NCBI GenBank assembly: GCA_019787685.1
Contig: JAHNUO010000040.1
Coordinates: forward strand, 62,001-126,000
DNA length: 64,000 nucleotides
Source: Chiua virens
Lineage: Eukaryota > Basidiomycota > Agaricomycetes > Boletales > Boletaceae
Direction: 5' to 3'
Shown here: piece by piece, positions 42,372-54,911 of the stretch
How positions within the stretch are numbered: the first letter of the stretch is position 1
Layout of the letters: each line of letters opens with the position of its first letter
The notes under the pieces: model-generated
Seen by the model: only the letters and a program-made list of their open reading frames with translations
Told to the model about the DNA's origin: nothing
The model's database searches: none
Position numbers and translations under genes: made by a program

Positions 42372-44430
42372 GTGACGTTGTTCATACAGAGAAGAGTCCT
42401 CTGAAACGGTTGCAGTTTATGTAAAACTCCCTGCTAATTTCTAAGGAACTTGGGTTACGTGCACAACAAAGCTGGCCTCTCCAAGGCCTAGGCATCCATG
42501 TCCAGCAAGTTGAAACGACCACATTGCTACATCCATCCCTCCAGCATGCTCCATGCCTGCTCACTCTGGTTCTCCATGACAGAATCTTCTTCAGCTGCTT
42601 GGGACCCACTGCCCTCGGCCTGAGACTGCAAGGTAGAATTTGCAAGGTGTTCTTCAATCGTGGCATCCCAGTTAATTCCACCCAGGACCAAATTCACAAC
42701 TGACAGAGTGCGAGGAGGACTGCCCCCATGTATTTGCCCATGTTGAATTGTAGCACCCCTCCTATTGTTTGTGCCTACTGCCAATTACTCCACCATAGGG
42801 CCTGTTTCCACCACACCAACCACCAGTATGTGCAACTGCCTGATTGGCAATCATGTTGGCAAGGCTGGAGGTGTGGGACTGTGTTGCTGTGAGAGGAGGT
42901 TGGGGTGGTCTATTACCAAATAAGGCATCAGGGTTTGGCTCTGGAAAAATGGGAGGGATCACTTGTCCCTGCACATCCCATTGGGAGAAGCTAGAGTTGA
43001 TGCCAGCTTCTGTGTTAGGGTGCAGGTGACAATATTGTACCTGATAGGTTGGTGAACAGTTGGATTACTCTGAACCATTGTGGATATGATCTCAGGCTGG
43101 CGACTGTAATCCAAGCATAAATGCATGTGCCAATGAGGGGCATAGAATGGCTCCAGGCCATGGGTATCATTGGGATCAACAAAGACAAAGACCTCTCCAA
43201 CAGTATAGATGTTGCAAGATTGAGAGAGATTGTCCATAGTTTTGACTAAGGACATTTGGGTGCCACCTCTGCATCAACAAAATCTGACTTTTCATGTCCC
43301 TATGGCCATAGTGCTATAGTGGTTCATAGTTGTCCATAGTGAGTCATAGTGCTGGACAGTGCTGGACAGCCAAATCAGGTTTTGCTAATCTGAGTCAGTG
43401 AAGTGAAGGGCACATAAGAGGGGTGTGTTCAGGCACCATGGATTGAGCATACCCTGTTAAATATCTGCAGATTGCTGTTAGGCAAGTGACCTTCACCATG
43501 CAGTAAGTTCTTGATCTCTGTCACATATGACAGTTCCAGATAATCTTTGAGAGCATCTAGGTGTTGCATCTCAGCATAAGGCATCCAAGGGATGTCACCC
43601 ATTATCCACAGCACCTTGAACAATGTGGTTGCTTTAGTCCCATAATGAGTGCTGGAAATCTGATCTACCCCCCATTTGGTCTGCATTTTGCCAAAGTCAG
43701 CCACCTGGGTCTCCAAAGGCTCATCACTCCCCTGATTGAATTTCAATGGGTGTACCACTACATGCTGTGCTGTGATCTATTCATGCTGCTGCTCAGGCAA
43801 GACCATGAACACATTCTGCATGCAAGACTAGTCTGAACTCTGGCTCCAAAAGAAATTTCCCTTTGCATGCTGAAAGGCAGGTATCTATTGTGCTGTTTCT
43901 AGGACAGTCTATGCCCATGACTCTAGATGTTGAAGGCCAGGAGAATCAGGTGAAATGGACTGTTGTCCAGTGAAGGCAGTGCCTTTGCATGGGTTTGGGG
44001 GCCATGTCCCACTATCAGAGCTCAGCTGAGAGCCAAACATTGGGCAAGGAGAAAGCCCAATGTCATCACAAACAGCAACATTCCATGTCAGGTAGCCCAT
44101 TGGGATGACCAGCCTGAGCATGAGAGGCACAAGCAAACCTTTGTATCAGACAATCATAATCACATTACACAAAACAAAGCTAGTTTTACTTGTACCATGA
44201 ACAAGGCTGAGAGGAACCTCATAGTTAAAGACAGGAATAGAATTCAATCCTGCATGCAAAGAATTACAGTGCACCCAGACATCAACACAGAACCCTCACA
44301 GGGAAAGCTTGAAGGCCATTTGACTACTAAAGGGAAGGGCATAGACCCATCTAATTGGGACAATGGCATGTTCATCTCAGTGAGGATGAAAGCAACATTC
44401 AAGTTGAGTTGCAGTGTGAAGCACCATGAC
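42372..44430. pseudogene. CpG-depleted, degraded coding-like DNA
   Basis: Long open frames on both strands (for example 43963-44622 plus, 42959-43255 and 43429-43758 minus) read as protein-like sequence with Pro/Gln-rich parts, but none forms an intact gene and no domain is recognised. CpG is almost absent, as in the neighbouring repeats. I take this as an old mobile-element or host gene remnant. The function is not known. Confidence 0.4.
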
Positions 44431-44997
44431 TGTAGGAGTGTGAACACACCTACATTGATATTCACCATTTCTCTCACTTTTCACTTGTTGTCACAACTCA
44501 CAGCTATTCACCCATATCCACTTGATCATATGTGTGAACTTATCCAGATTGATGTATCTGTGCTTGTGCTGCCCTGGATTATTTTATTTTATTTTATTGT
44601 TCTTTATTCATACTTAATATAGGCTTAGATCCTGTCACACAGCCCTTGCAGGGATGTTTGGATACCCCTTGAACCTTATGCCATACATGATTTTTCTTTT
44701 TTTTATGTTATCTACTTAGGATGAGTCTAAGGGCATGCCCAAGGACTATAAACAGTCTATATTGACAAGAATTCATTAGCTTTTTGCCCATGTGCATCTG
44801 TCTTACATTGTTTTCCATTGATGTTCATTTTCTCTCCTTTCCTTGCTTGGATTCATCTCAAACCACTAAAAAATCTATTTTCCATCATTCACCAACTCAG
44901 TGTAGTCCCTAGGTTGAATGGAATCACATTCCTTCACCCTTTTCTTTTCTTTCAATCCTCCTGAATCCTACACTCCAGCCAGGATTTAGTACCTTCA
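44431..44997 (+). mobile_element. Solo LTR-like repeat, family 3, copy a
   Basis: It begins TGTAGGAGTG, ends GTACCTTCA and matches 53021-53634 over most of its length. Flanking five bases (ATGAC and GTGCT) do not match, so no target-site duplication can be claimed. The copy is CpG-poor. Confidence 0.65.
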
Positions 44998-45867
44998 GTG
45001 CTTTAGGATTGGAATGTTAGACTTGGCTCCAACAAAGAGAATGTCCCCAGCATTTCAAGTTGTTGTACTAAGAGGCACAAATAAACCATGCTACTAGTAG
45101 TCAAGTTGTGGGAGGTTGTACTTGTACCACTGGAATTGATAGTGGATCTGTCATTCAAGTTGTTGGATTCTAATGAACTTGAACTTGAGGAACTTAAGCT
45201 CAACTCAGAACCAGAAGGGTTATGATCTGTGCTGAACAGGCATGTGCTGATGAAGGGTGTTGACACTTTAATGTATCTCAATATAACTGGATAGAGCAGA
45301 TTGTCTGCTGTGAGAGTTCAATGCCAGTAACACATGCCCCTGATTCACATGGTTTGTGTCCATTTTCTTGCATGGCATTATTGAGTATGGCCTTGATTGG
45401 ATGATTGTCTGGATCATTAACCTAAAAAACCCATTCTATGGTATAACCCATATCTCCACAGTCTGTCATTCAAATCACATGACTCAGGGGGCAATTCTAT
45501 AGCCAAGGGTAAGTACTATTTATGGCTCCACCAAATCTCAGCTATATTACCACTGTAGTTTAGTGCATCCATACATTATAATCAGTGATTGAATTGACTT
45601 GTGTTTGGAGCTACTTAAGATGCACTATGAGCCTCTGAAGGCTAGACACTTCCACTTGCTAATTGATATTGGGTTGACATAGTATATCACCACAACAAAA
45701 AACTCAACATGGTAACAAAGCATACACCACTAGGGCCTTTGTAGCCATTTTTTTGCCAAGTCTGTTGTTTTGATGTGAGGACATTTTGTGCTTTCTTCAG
45801 AGCCCAAAAGTCTTATTTCCAGGGTCTTCATATGATGGGCAAATTGATCAGTATCTTGAGTGCATGC
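44998..45867. other. Repeat-domain DNA without a recognised gene
   Basis: AT-rich, CpG-poor sequence between two LTR-like repeats. No intact frame or domain is seen; it may be internal sequence of a decayed element. Confidence 0.4.
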
Positions 45868-46660
45868 TGTTATGATAGTCCAGGGTAGGGCCTAGCATAG
45901 ACACAAAAGTACCAAGTATCTAGTGGCTGTGATAACTCAAACAACCACCACTAGATATATGGTGCACTGAAGAGTTCAAGGAGGGTTACTGGTCAGCATA
46001 GGCTACCAGTGAGATGAGTTAGAACTCAGGTGTTGCTGAGAGTGTCTTGTTGGGAATCTATACCCAAAGGACTGAAGACTTTCTCTTGTGATTGAGGTGG
46101 ACCAAGGAGCTGGGCATTGGTCACAGCAACAAAGGGATGGCTTAGGTGAAGCCCAAGGAGGATTGATGATACTCAGCTAGATTGCATAGATCAAGACTAA
46201 GGAATACAGGAGTATCATCAAGGATTTATATATGTAAACTAAAGCAGGGCAAAGGGGTGGCCAAGAAGAGCAGAACCAATAAGGCCAAAAGGGAATTGTA
46301 TGATGCAGGAGCAGTAGATGATGATGAAAGTGAAATGACAAAGGGTGATGCCATCATGATGCAGGAGCAGTAGATGATGATGAAAGTGAAATGACAAAGG
46401 GTGATGCCATCAGATAATGACAAGAATGAAATGACTAATGATGAGGAACAGATAAGCAATAACAGAACAGCAGGTTAGGCTGGAGTCGCATTAACGAAGC
46501 AAGATGAAAGATAAAGGACAAAGAATTAGGCCAATGCTGAGATAAGCATAGGCAAGGGTAAGCCCTGCAGAGTGTAGTGAAAGGAAGACAAATGTAGTGA
46601 TGTACCTGCAGTACTGAGCATAGTGAAGTCAAAGTAAAAGTAAAAGAATGAATCATAACA
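45868..46660 (+). mobile_element. Solo LTR, family 1, copy a (TSD CATGC)
   Basis: The 793-base repeat begins TGTTATGATAG and ends ATCATAACA, giving imperfect inverted ends. It is flanked by CATGC on both sides (45863-45867 and 46661-46665), the five-base duplication expected for retrotransposon insertion. No gag or pol coding lies inside. I found only two CpG dinucleotides in it, against dozens in copy c. Confidence 0.88.
46302..46413 (+). repeat. 56-base tandem duplication within LTR copy a
   Basis: Two adjoining 56-base units, each starting GATGCAGGAGCAGTAGATGA, follow one another without visible difference. Other family-1 copies do not carry this duplication. Confidence 0.75.
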
Positions 46661-49082
46661 CATGCCTTTTCTTCATCAAGCACATACTAAGTGGTATTTA
46701 TGGAGACATAGGTGGTGACACCATCAAAATCCATCTCTGTGTCTTTTTGAGCATGCCAATACTCTTTGCTTTTATCTAATATACATAGTAAAGATCAAAG
46801 TTAAAAAGGTGTCTTCACCTAGGATTGTTGGTACAAGCATTTGCTTATAAATGGTTTCTGCTAGTTGCTATGAATAAAAATGTTTATAAAAATGTTATAA
46901 AGATTTCTCCAGTATTTCCTAGCATTTTCCAGAACTCTTCCAGGATCTTCCAGGATCCTCCAGACTGTCATGGTCTGTCAAGCCTGGAGCCTCAATTATG
47001 GGAAAGGGGTAGTTTGCTGATGATCTTCTGACTGTCTACATCTAGCTAAGGCAGCAACCTTATGAGGGGTAAATCACTGATCCCTTGTGTTGCCATCATC
47101 CAATGGATGCTTTCTACCAACTGTTTCAGAGGTAATTAGGGTAGGAATGCCCTGCTGTTTAGTCAAGAAACTGTTTGAAGAAAGAATCTCTGCGGTCTGA
47201 TGGCCCAACCACCACACAATGGCATCATAGCAGCCATACATCACATTGTTGGGAATGTATGTTGTGATGTTGTGATATAAAGTGTTGATCTGATTGTTGT
47301 TGATTGCAATAACATTGTACTTCCAGCATGCTGAACTAAGAATGCAGGTTGTCAGAGGGCACACAAGTCCAAGGTGAAAGTCATGTGTGCACTATATGTC
47401 ATATGTACATTGAAGACTATTGTTAATTTTCTTTTCTTCATTTGGCAGTTCAACGCTTCCAAGTCCAGATTGCTTCAATAGGTCCATGATTTGATACACC
47501 ATTTTAATAGCATTTGTTTTATTGTGAGGTGCTTGAATTGCCCACTCTATAGCTACTCTGGCAGTTTCTCCTTTATAATTTGCTTGAACATATTGGCTGA
47601 GTTCATTGGCTGCTGGCTCAGGTTATTCCATGAAATGAAGCTTTTGATCTTTGTAATGAGGGCTTGATATAACAACCAGATAGGGGCCCAACCAATGATG
47701 TTGTGCTATTTATTTAGCCTCATATCTTCTTTCAGTGCATGAGTAACAAATATATGTTTCTCTTGAGCAGTCATGATTGCTTTCTAGTCTACAATGGAGG
47801 CTCAAAAAAGTTTGTAAAGAGTTTGAAATATTCTTTCTGTGGTTTCAAGGAAGAATCTGTGAGGCCATTTGTGTACAAGTCCATGCTAGCTTTTGGTCCA
47901 ACAATACTGCTCTGTTTGGGTTTGAGCTCTTTTGCATAGGTATCCATGAAGTTCTTGAGCACATTTTTTCATTTGTGATCTCCAATCAGTTTCAGAAGCC
48001 TTTTCACTTCTTAATTGATGTTTGATATATAGCCAATCATGTAAATCTCTTCCATGATGGCATTCAGAGATGGCAGGACCAAATGCTGATGCTCCATAAA
48101 GAGCATTATAAGCTATTTGATTTTGTTAGTATGCTTACATTCATAATACTAGTGAGGTCAAATATGCTTTGTTGATTATCTTCTCTTGCTTTTTCTTATC
48201 TTTTACTTGTATCTTTTGATTGAGAAACACTTTTATGCCTTGTCAAAGTTCAATTCAGATACAGTTTCTCCATGTCTTCCTTTCCAGCCAAGCTTGACTT
48301 TGGTACAATCCAAGAAATAGACTAAACTATTGATCAATATAAGTTACACATGCACTAAAATTCAAAATATATTAAATAAAATTGAATCACATACCTCTGC
48401 TGGTGCAGTACCAAGGTTAATCTTGGCTTTTCCTTCTTGTCCTGGCAAGACAGAAATACCAGTGGAATTTCAAATGCCAATTATCACTTGAATGGCAATT
48501 GACCTCAAAAGTGGTAGGCATGTTTGTACTTTAATGACAGATTATATGGTTGGATTAAAACCCATACAAAGACATTGCAACTTAGTAAGCAGGTTTTTCA
48601 ACACTAGTTGAGTAATATTGGCATTGTTGTTCTCAGAACCAGTCAGCTTCTCAACAATTGCTATGGTGTCTTTTAACATATGAAAGAAGTATTTTCATAT
48701 GTGGTTTGATATGCTTCTATTTCTTCTATCTCACAAGAGTCAAAGAGATATGTTGAAACAACCTAGAACAAAGCTAGACTGTTAAGTATAGATGTAGAGT
48801 GAAGAGGTGGTTCAGTCCAGCAAAGAGGCAAAAACTCCAAGAGAACTTTGTTAGAGTTTCTTGGTCTCAATTCATGGGGTTTATATACTACATGGATGTT
48901 GGAGTTCTAAGCTGAGTATGAACTATGTGGATAAGCATAAGGCATCCTATTGGATAATAAGGTGTGAATAGATAAGAGTCATAATGAGTTATAGATAAGG
49001 GGCATAGCCCTGCACTGCCTTGATGAGTCAGTGATAAGGGAAATGAAAGATAGCACATCATTTCAGGCAACATATTCTTTGC
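46661..49082. other. Repeat-domain DNA without a recognised gene
   Basis: AT-rich, CpG-poor sequence. The longest frames are below 100 codons, and none has a recognisable transposase, integrase or reverse-transcriptase motif. It is probably decayed mobile-element DNA. Confidence 0.4.
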
Positions 49083-49356
49083 TGAAGGTAATAAATCCTG
49101 GCTGTAGTGGAATACTCAGGGGGATTGAAAGAATGAAAAGAGGGTGAAGGAAATGTGATTCCATTCAACCCAGGGACAACACTGAGTTGGTGAATGACAA
49201 GAAATGGTTTTTAAGTAGTCCGAGATGAATCTGGGGCAAATCCAGATTAAAATGGATGGAAAAGCGGACATGGCAGTCCAAATCTGGATTGAGAAAATAC
49301 AAGGAGAGCGAGAGAAAACAAATGTCAACTGAAAATGATGTGAGACAGATGTGCAC
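49083..49356 (-). mobile_element. Partial LTR, family 3, copy c (reverse orientation)
   Basis: It begins TGAAGGTAATA, the reverse complement of the family-3 right end, and follows that family for about 270 bases. It stops at 49356, where a family-2 LTR begins. Confidence 0.7.
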
Positions 49357-49918
49357 TGTCATATCCCGTATATCTCATCAATCCAACTCTGAGATCTCCG
49401 GGTTTACTCCTTCATAACTCTGGTACAATCTCTCTCCGGACATAACTCCTGATCTCTGGACTTCACTTAGAACCTTCTCGATTTCCTCTTGTCTCTTTTC
49501 ATACTAGTGTTACATTAGTAATAACCTGTGTCTCGCTTAACAGCACAGCTCTGGCCTCTGTACATACCCAGCTCCACTCCAGTTACATACTTTCCCGATT
49601 TCCGTCTTACTCAGTTTCTTACCAACCCCATTACTAATCTCCATTCTACTCCAAGTATATAAACTGTAGTACTCTGACTTTGTACCCTCAGTCTGAATAT
49701 TAGTTTTACCTTCTATTCCCTCCGAACTCCATAAGACCTCGACGGTCTTACCTCTGCTCGACTTCACTTTGGTGTTAAGTCTCACCTCCGACCTCCGTTC
49801 TCTGAAATAAAGGACAGACTCGTGACAAGGGCACACCACACACAGTGAAGCCAAGTCCCTCTGCAAGAATAACTCTGGAGTTCTAGAGTTCATACCCTGA
49901 GTAGACCCGGTCTTAACA
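49357..49918 (+). mobile_element. LTR-like repeat, family 2, copy a
   Basis: It begins TGTCATATCCCG and ends GGTCTTAACA, closely matching 52332-52900. The flanks (TGCAC and CTATG) are not duplicated. It joins two fragments of other LTR families, so the junctions may result from recombination. A TATA-like TATATAAAC is at about 49656. Confidence 0.78.
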
Positions 49919-49951
49919 CTATGCTAGTTCCTACCCAGAGCTATCATAACA
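49919..49951 (-). mobile_element. Fragment of family-1 LTR, reversed
   Basis: These 33 bases are the reverse complement of the left end of family-1 LTRs (ending ATCATAACA at 49951). The rest of that LTR is missing. Confidence 0.6.
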
Positions 49952-50130
49952 CCTACCTTCTTGCATCCTTGACATTTCAGATCTGAAACTTCATACTGTC
50001 CATGTGATCTCTTTTGATGCTTGTATTGCTCTATTTACCACTTTGTCCGCAGTTCTTCAAGTTGCACAATGTGATATCTTGTTGTTGCAACAATTCTTAT
50101 CAGTTTCTGATCATAGATTTTATCCATATC

Positions 50131-50718
50131 TGTCATATACTGCTCCGTTCTCTGTTCCTCCAGATATAACTCTGATTCTCTTAGACAATAACTCCAGGTC
50201 AATCTCCCTCAGGATGCAACTCTGTGACCCTGGACCTCCGTTACATATATATGTTTTCTCTTTTCATTTTAGTACATAACCTGTGTCTCGCTTATGAGCA
50301 CAGCTCCGGCTTCCTCAGTACCCAACTTACCTCCAGCTATGTAGTTTCCTGATCTCCCATCTTACTCAGAATTAGTCATTCTCTGTTTCTCTGTATTATT
50401 CATCTCCTTACTCCATGACTAATCATTATGTTTCCTCCAAGTATATAAACCGTAGTTACTTCAATTGTAACTTCAGTCTGAATATTAGTTTATTTGTATG
50501 ACTCACTCCGAACACTCCGAGAAGACCTTGATGGTCTCTACTCCACTTGACTCCACTTTATGTGTTGAGTCTTACATCTACCTCTGTTCTCTGCATGTCC
50601 AAAATACAGGGACAGACCATGACAAGGGCATACCACATATGGTGAAGCCAAGTCCTGTCCAATGCTACAACTCCAGAGATCCAGAGTTGGCTACCTCCGA
50701 GTTGCACAGTCTCTAACA
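50131..50718 (+). mobile_element. Solo LTR, family 2, copy b (TSD ATATC)
   Basis: A diverged family-2 copy beginning TGTCATATACTG and ending CTCTAACA. It is flanked by ATATC at 50126-50130 and 50719-50723. Shared inner landmarks include CTGTGTCTCGCTTA and the TATA-like AGTATATAAACCG. No coding capacity is seen. Confidence 0.83.
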
Positions 50719-51836
50719 ATATCCATATTTATATACAAATTATGTATATCTAGTATACATGTTCAAATTTGTACTTATTACATTGTCTCTTCTATTTATA
50801 GATATACCCAATTGTACTAAGTTTCTTATTGTGTCATTCATATACATATCTTATATTTTATATATACATACAATCCATGCAAATTGTCTCCCTTCCACAT
50901 TGTGTACATATCTATCCTTTGCTTCTTCACTCTCCACACATTACAATTAACCCCTCTATATTGCATTATTGTTATGAAATTATAATCCATCTGTTTTTAT
51001 CAATATTATTTATGCATTGTTACTTTAGTCCATATTGCATATTCTATACTCATTTTCTCCTTGTTTTCATTGTGCTTCCTATATTTGTCAAACTCATCAT
51101 TATGTTTCAAGTTCATACTATGTGTACTTTCACTTCTATTCCTCTACCCAATTTATATTATCAATATCATCCAAATCTATCCCATCTTACAGCCTAACCA
51201 TGACATCAATTCCCTTCATTTCTCTATTTTCTGTAGCCAGAACCCCTCCTGAACCCAAACTCCCATACAAAATCACCTATATAATAACCTAAGGTGGGGG
51301 GACTGAGGAATGAAGAACTTACATGATGTTTCTTCCTGTCCTTTTTCTTGTCCTTTCCCTTGCCCTTCCCAACTTCTTGCCATCTTTCTCCCCATGAAGA
51401 CCTGCAAGCACTCTCTGCTCATCAGCATCAGGGGATTCTTCATCAATTGTCATGTCTGCCATTGCATGCCAAGAGATATTGACATCATCCTCTGATGTAG
51501 TAGGATTGGGTTGTGAGTTCAGATCAATATCCATAGCATCCACCACATTTTGGGATTTGGGGCAAGACAACTGTGCCAATGGTTCAGTGGTTGACATTGA
51601 ATCCTGGATCAAGGGTTGGGTGATGGTATCCTTGCAAGTCCGTTTCTTTCCTTTGTTGGGCAAAGAAGGGGCAGAGGCAACACATTTTAGACTGTAACAG
51701 AACCATTATAAGGCATCTACACTTTGTTTGCACTTTGTTTGGTCTACTTATCACATCCTTCCCTCAAAATTCTTAAATCATTTATGACTCATCATTCGGA
51801 TTGCCGTTTTCTCTAAAATTTGAACCAGGACATTAC
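50719..51836. other. Repeat-domain DNA with a minus-strand open frame
   Basis: Very AT-rich sequence to about 51300. A minus-strand frame at 51319-51663 (114 codons) begins MPNKGKKRTCKDT and is rich in acidic and polar residues. It is not recognised and could be an exon of a decayed element protein. Confidence 0.35.
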
Positions 51837-52043
51837 TGTTACGATAGTTCCAGGTAGAACCTAGCATAGCCACAAAAGCACTAAGTACCAAGTGGCTGCG
51901 ATAACTCAAACAACCACCACTTGATATGTGGTGTGCTGAAGAGTCAAACAAGGGTTTCTGGTCAGCGGGTTGCTACCAGAGAGATGAGTGAAAACTCAGG
52001 CATTGCTGAGAGTTGTCCATTTGGGAATCTATACCCAAGGGAT

Positions 52044-52143
52044 GGTCAAGGGTCAAGGGTTGACTGCGTAGAGTCCAAGTGGTCACAAGGAAGGGTCAAG
52101 GGTCAAGGGTTGACTGCATAGAGTCCAAGTGGTCACAAGGAAG
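52044..52143 (+). repeat. 50-base tandem duplication within LTR copy b
   Basis: Two units beginning GGTCAAGGGTCAAGGGTTGA lie side by side and differ at one visible position (GCGTAG against GCATAG, a CpG transition). Confidence 0.8.
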
Positions 52144-52331
52144 GGTCCAAGTGGAGCAGTGATACTCAGCTAGATTGCAGAGATCAAGACTAGAGTACAG
52201 GAGTATTGCTGTGAGGTATTTATACTATGAGAATCGTGCACAGACCAAGTGTCCAAAAGGAATGGCCAAGAAGAGCGGAAGGGAAAAGGCCAAAAGGAGG
52301 AATCGTACGATGCGATGGCAGTGAACAATGA

Positions 52332-52900
52332 TGTCATATCCCGTATATCTCATTGATCCAACTCCAAGATCTCCGGGTTTACTCCTTCATAACTCTGGTA
52401 CGATCTCTCTCTGGACATAACTCCTGATCTCTGGACTTCACTTAGAACCTTCTCAATTTCCTCTTGTCTCTTTTCGTACTAGTGTTACATTAGTAATAAC
52501 CTGTGTCTCGCTTAACAGCACAGTTCCGGCCTCTGTACATACCCGGCTCCACCCCGGTTACATACTTTCCCAATTTCCGTCTTACTCAGTTTCTTACCAA
52601 CCCCGTTACTAATCTCCATTCTACTCTGAGTATATAAACTGTAGTACTCCAACTTTGTACCCTCAGTCTGAATATTAGTTTTACCTTCTATTCCCTCCGA
52701 ACTCCATAAGACCTCGATGGTCTTATCTCTGCTCGACTTCACTTCGGTGTTAAGTCTCACCTCCGACCTCCATTCTCCGTTCTCCGAAATAAAGGACAGA
52801 CTCCTGACAAGGGCGCACCACACACGGTGAAGCCAAGTCCCTCCGCAAGAATAACTCCGGAGTTCCGGAGTTAATACCCCGAGTAGACCCGGTCTTAACA
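52332..52900 (+). mobile_element. Solo LTR, family 2, copy c, nested (TSD AATGA)
   Basis: 569 bases from TGTCATATCCCG to GGTCTTAACA, flanked by AATGA at 52327-52331 and 52901-52905. It sits inside the family-1 LTR copy b in the same orientation. Confidence 0.9.
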
Positions 52901-53020
52901 AATGACGAAGATGAAATGACAAATGCGAAGCCATCGGATGATGACAAGAAAGGAATGAGTAAGGGTGATGCCATCAGATGATGACAAGAACGAAATGAAT
53001 AAGCACTTGGGTTAAGCCGG

Positions 53021-53634
53021 TGTAGGGAATAGGTATTCCCTGTGCTCACATAGCACGTTTCCGCACCCTGTCATCACCCGATCCCGATCCTGATCTGTCT
53101 GCATGTGCGAACTCATCCGGATTGCTGTATCCGCGCCCATTTTGCCTCAGACTCTTTTATTTCATTTTTGATGCTCCTTATTCATACTTAGCATTGGCTA
53201 GACCATGTCATGCAGCCCTTGCAGGGACGTTCGGGTGCCTCTCAAACTTTATACCGTACGAAAACCTTCTTTTTATTATTATCCTTACTTAGGACGAGTC
53301 TGAGGGTATTCCCGAGGACTATAAATTCACTGTATTGACAAAAATACAGTAGCTTTTGCCCGTGTGCATCTGTCTCACATCGTTTTCGGTCGACATTCGT
53401 TTTTTCTCTTGCTCTCCTCGTATTTTCTCAATCCGGATCGGACTGCTGTGTCCGCTTTTCTATCCATTTTAATCCGGATTCGCCCTGGATTCATCTCGGA
53501 CTACTCAAAAACCATTATTCGTCATTCACCAACTCAGTGTTGTCCCTGGGTCGAACGGAATCGCATTCCTTCACCCTCTTGTCATCTTTCAATCCCCCTG
53601 AGTATTGCACTACAGCCGGGATATATTACCTTCA
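53021..53634 (+). mobile_element. Solo LTR, family 3, copy b, nested
   Basis: 614 bases from TGTAGGGAAT to TTACCTTCA. The flanks share CCGG (53017-53020 and 53635-53638), a possible shortened or mutated target-site duplication. It lies inside the family-1 LTR copy b, downstream of the nested family-2 LTR. It is richer in CpG than copy a. Confidence 0.75.
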
Positions 53635-54141
53635 CCGGCGCTTGGTTACGTAAGGTGAAAGTGAAATGAGTATGGATGAACATACAAGGATACCTAGGTA
53701 TCGAGTGAAGTGAAGTAGTACAAGAGAAACGAAGGAAAGAAGGAAATCGTAACAATTACAATGGGTCCATCCACATGCCACAACAGTTATTTGGTTCAAA
53801 AACCTGTTGGTCATTTGTAATTACAATTACTCCATCATCTATATAATCTAGTAGCTAGTTACTACTCAGACAGGCTGCATCACGAGGTGGAAAAATTCAA
53901 ACATCATAGTTATTGTTAGCACTGGCACATCAATGACACAGGATGCTGCTACTAGCATCAAGTTCTGCACTGTAGGAACTGGAAGCTGCATCTGACTTGC
54001 TATCACAATTAGCATAAGAGGCATCAACCTGTAAGGTGTGGGTCCACTATTCCATACTGCCACTGCTGCCTGCTATCCCCCCCCTTGCCAAACAGTTGCT
54101 GATGGATCTGCCCAATTTAACACTCTGTGTCACCAAGAGAT

Positions 54142-54906
54142 TGTTACAATAGTCCCGGGTAGGGCCTAGCGTAGACACAAAAGCGCTAAGTACCAAGCGG
54201 CTGCGATAACTCAACAACCACCACTTGGTAATGTGGCGCACTGTAGAGTTCAAGGAGGATTACTGGTCAGCGGGTTGCTACCAGTGAGACGAGTTAGAAC
54301 TTAGGGCGTTGCCTAAGAGCGTCCTGTTGGGAATCTATACCCAAAGGACCGAGACTGCCCCTTGTGATTGGGGTGGACCGAGATGCTGGACGTTGGTCGC
54401 AGCGACGAGGGATGGCTTAGGTGAAGCCCGAAGAGGAGCAGTGATACTAGCTAGATTGCATAGATCAAGACTAAGGTACAGGAGTATCACTGCGCGGTAT
54501 TTATACTATGAGAGTAGTGCACGGACCAACAGTCACAAAAGGGTGGTCAGGAAGAGCGGAACAGACTAAGGACCAAAGGAGTCATGCAGGGCGGGAGCAC
54601 CAGATCGACGAGAGAATAAAGGTGAAACACAGAAGCCGTCCAAGTGACAGCAGAAGTGAAGGCGATCCCTAACGGATCAAGAAGTATCAGGGAATAAGCG
54701 ATGACGGAACAACGGGTTGAGCCGGAGTTGCATAATCGGATCGGTCGGAAGAAGAAAGAAGAAAGAAGGGTGCGGGGCAAAGGGTTAAGCCCTTGCTGAG
54801 TAATCCGAAGCAAGGTTAGGCCTTGCGGATTGAACGTAGGAGGTACCTATAGTACCGAGCATAGTGAAAGTAGCAAAGAAAGCAAAGAAAAGAATGAATC
54901 GTAACA
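54142..54906 (+). mobile_element. Solo LTR, family 1, copy c (TSD GAGAT)
   Basis: 765 bases from TGTTACAATAG to AATCGTAACA with six-base inverted ends. GAGAT flanks it at 54137-54141 and 54907-54911. It is CpG-rich and looks the least decayed of the family. A TATA-like TATTTATAC is at about 54498. Confidence 0.9.
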
Positions 54907-54911
54907 GAGAT

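Larger units (their letters stand above)
51837..53754 (+). mobile_element. Solo LTR, family 1, copy b, with two nested LTRs (TSD ATTAC)
   Basis: It begins TGTTACGATAG and ends AATCGTAACA. ATTAC flanks it at 51832-51836 and 53755-53759. Two other LTRs (52332-52900 and 53021-53634) interrupt it; removing them leaves about 735 bases, close to the other family-1 copies. Confidence 0.88.

Noticed and set aside
43963..44622. Open frame of 219 codons on the plus strand in the repeat domain
   Set aside because: The CpG-poor sequence gives long frames on both strands by chance. No conserved motif is seen and it runs into a family-3 LTR.
49537..49893. A minus-strand open frame of over 100 codons conserved in two family-2 LTR copies (also 52512-52934)
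   Set aside because: It lies inside LTRs, runs antisense to the probable promoter, differs between copies by indels at its start and is absent as a frame in copy b. It is more likely a by-product of recent copying than a gene.
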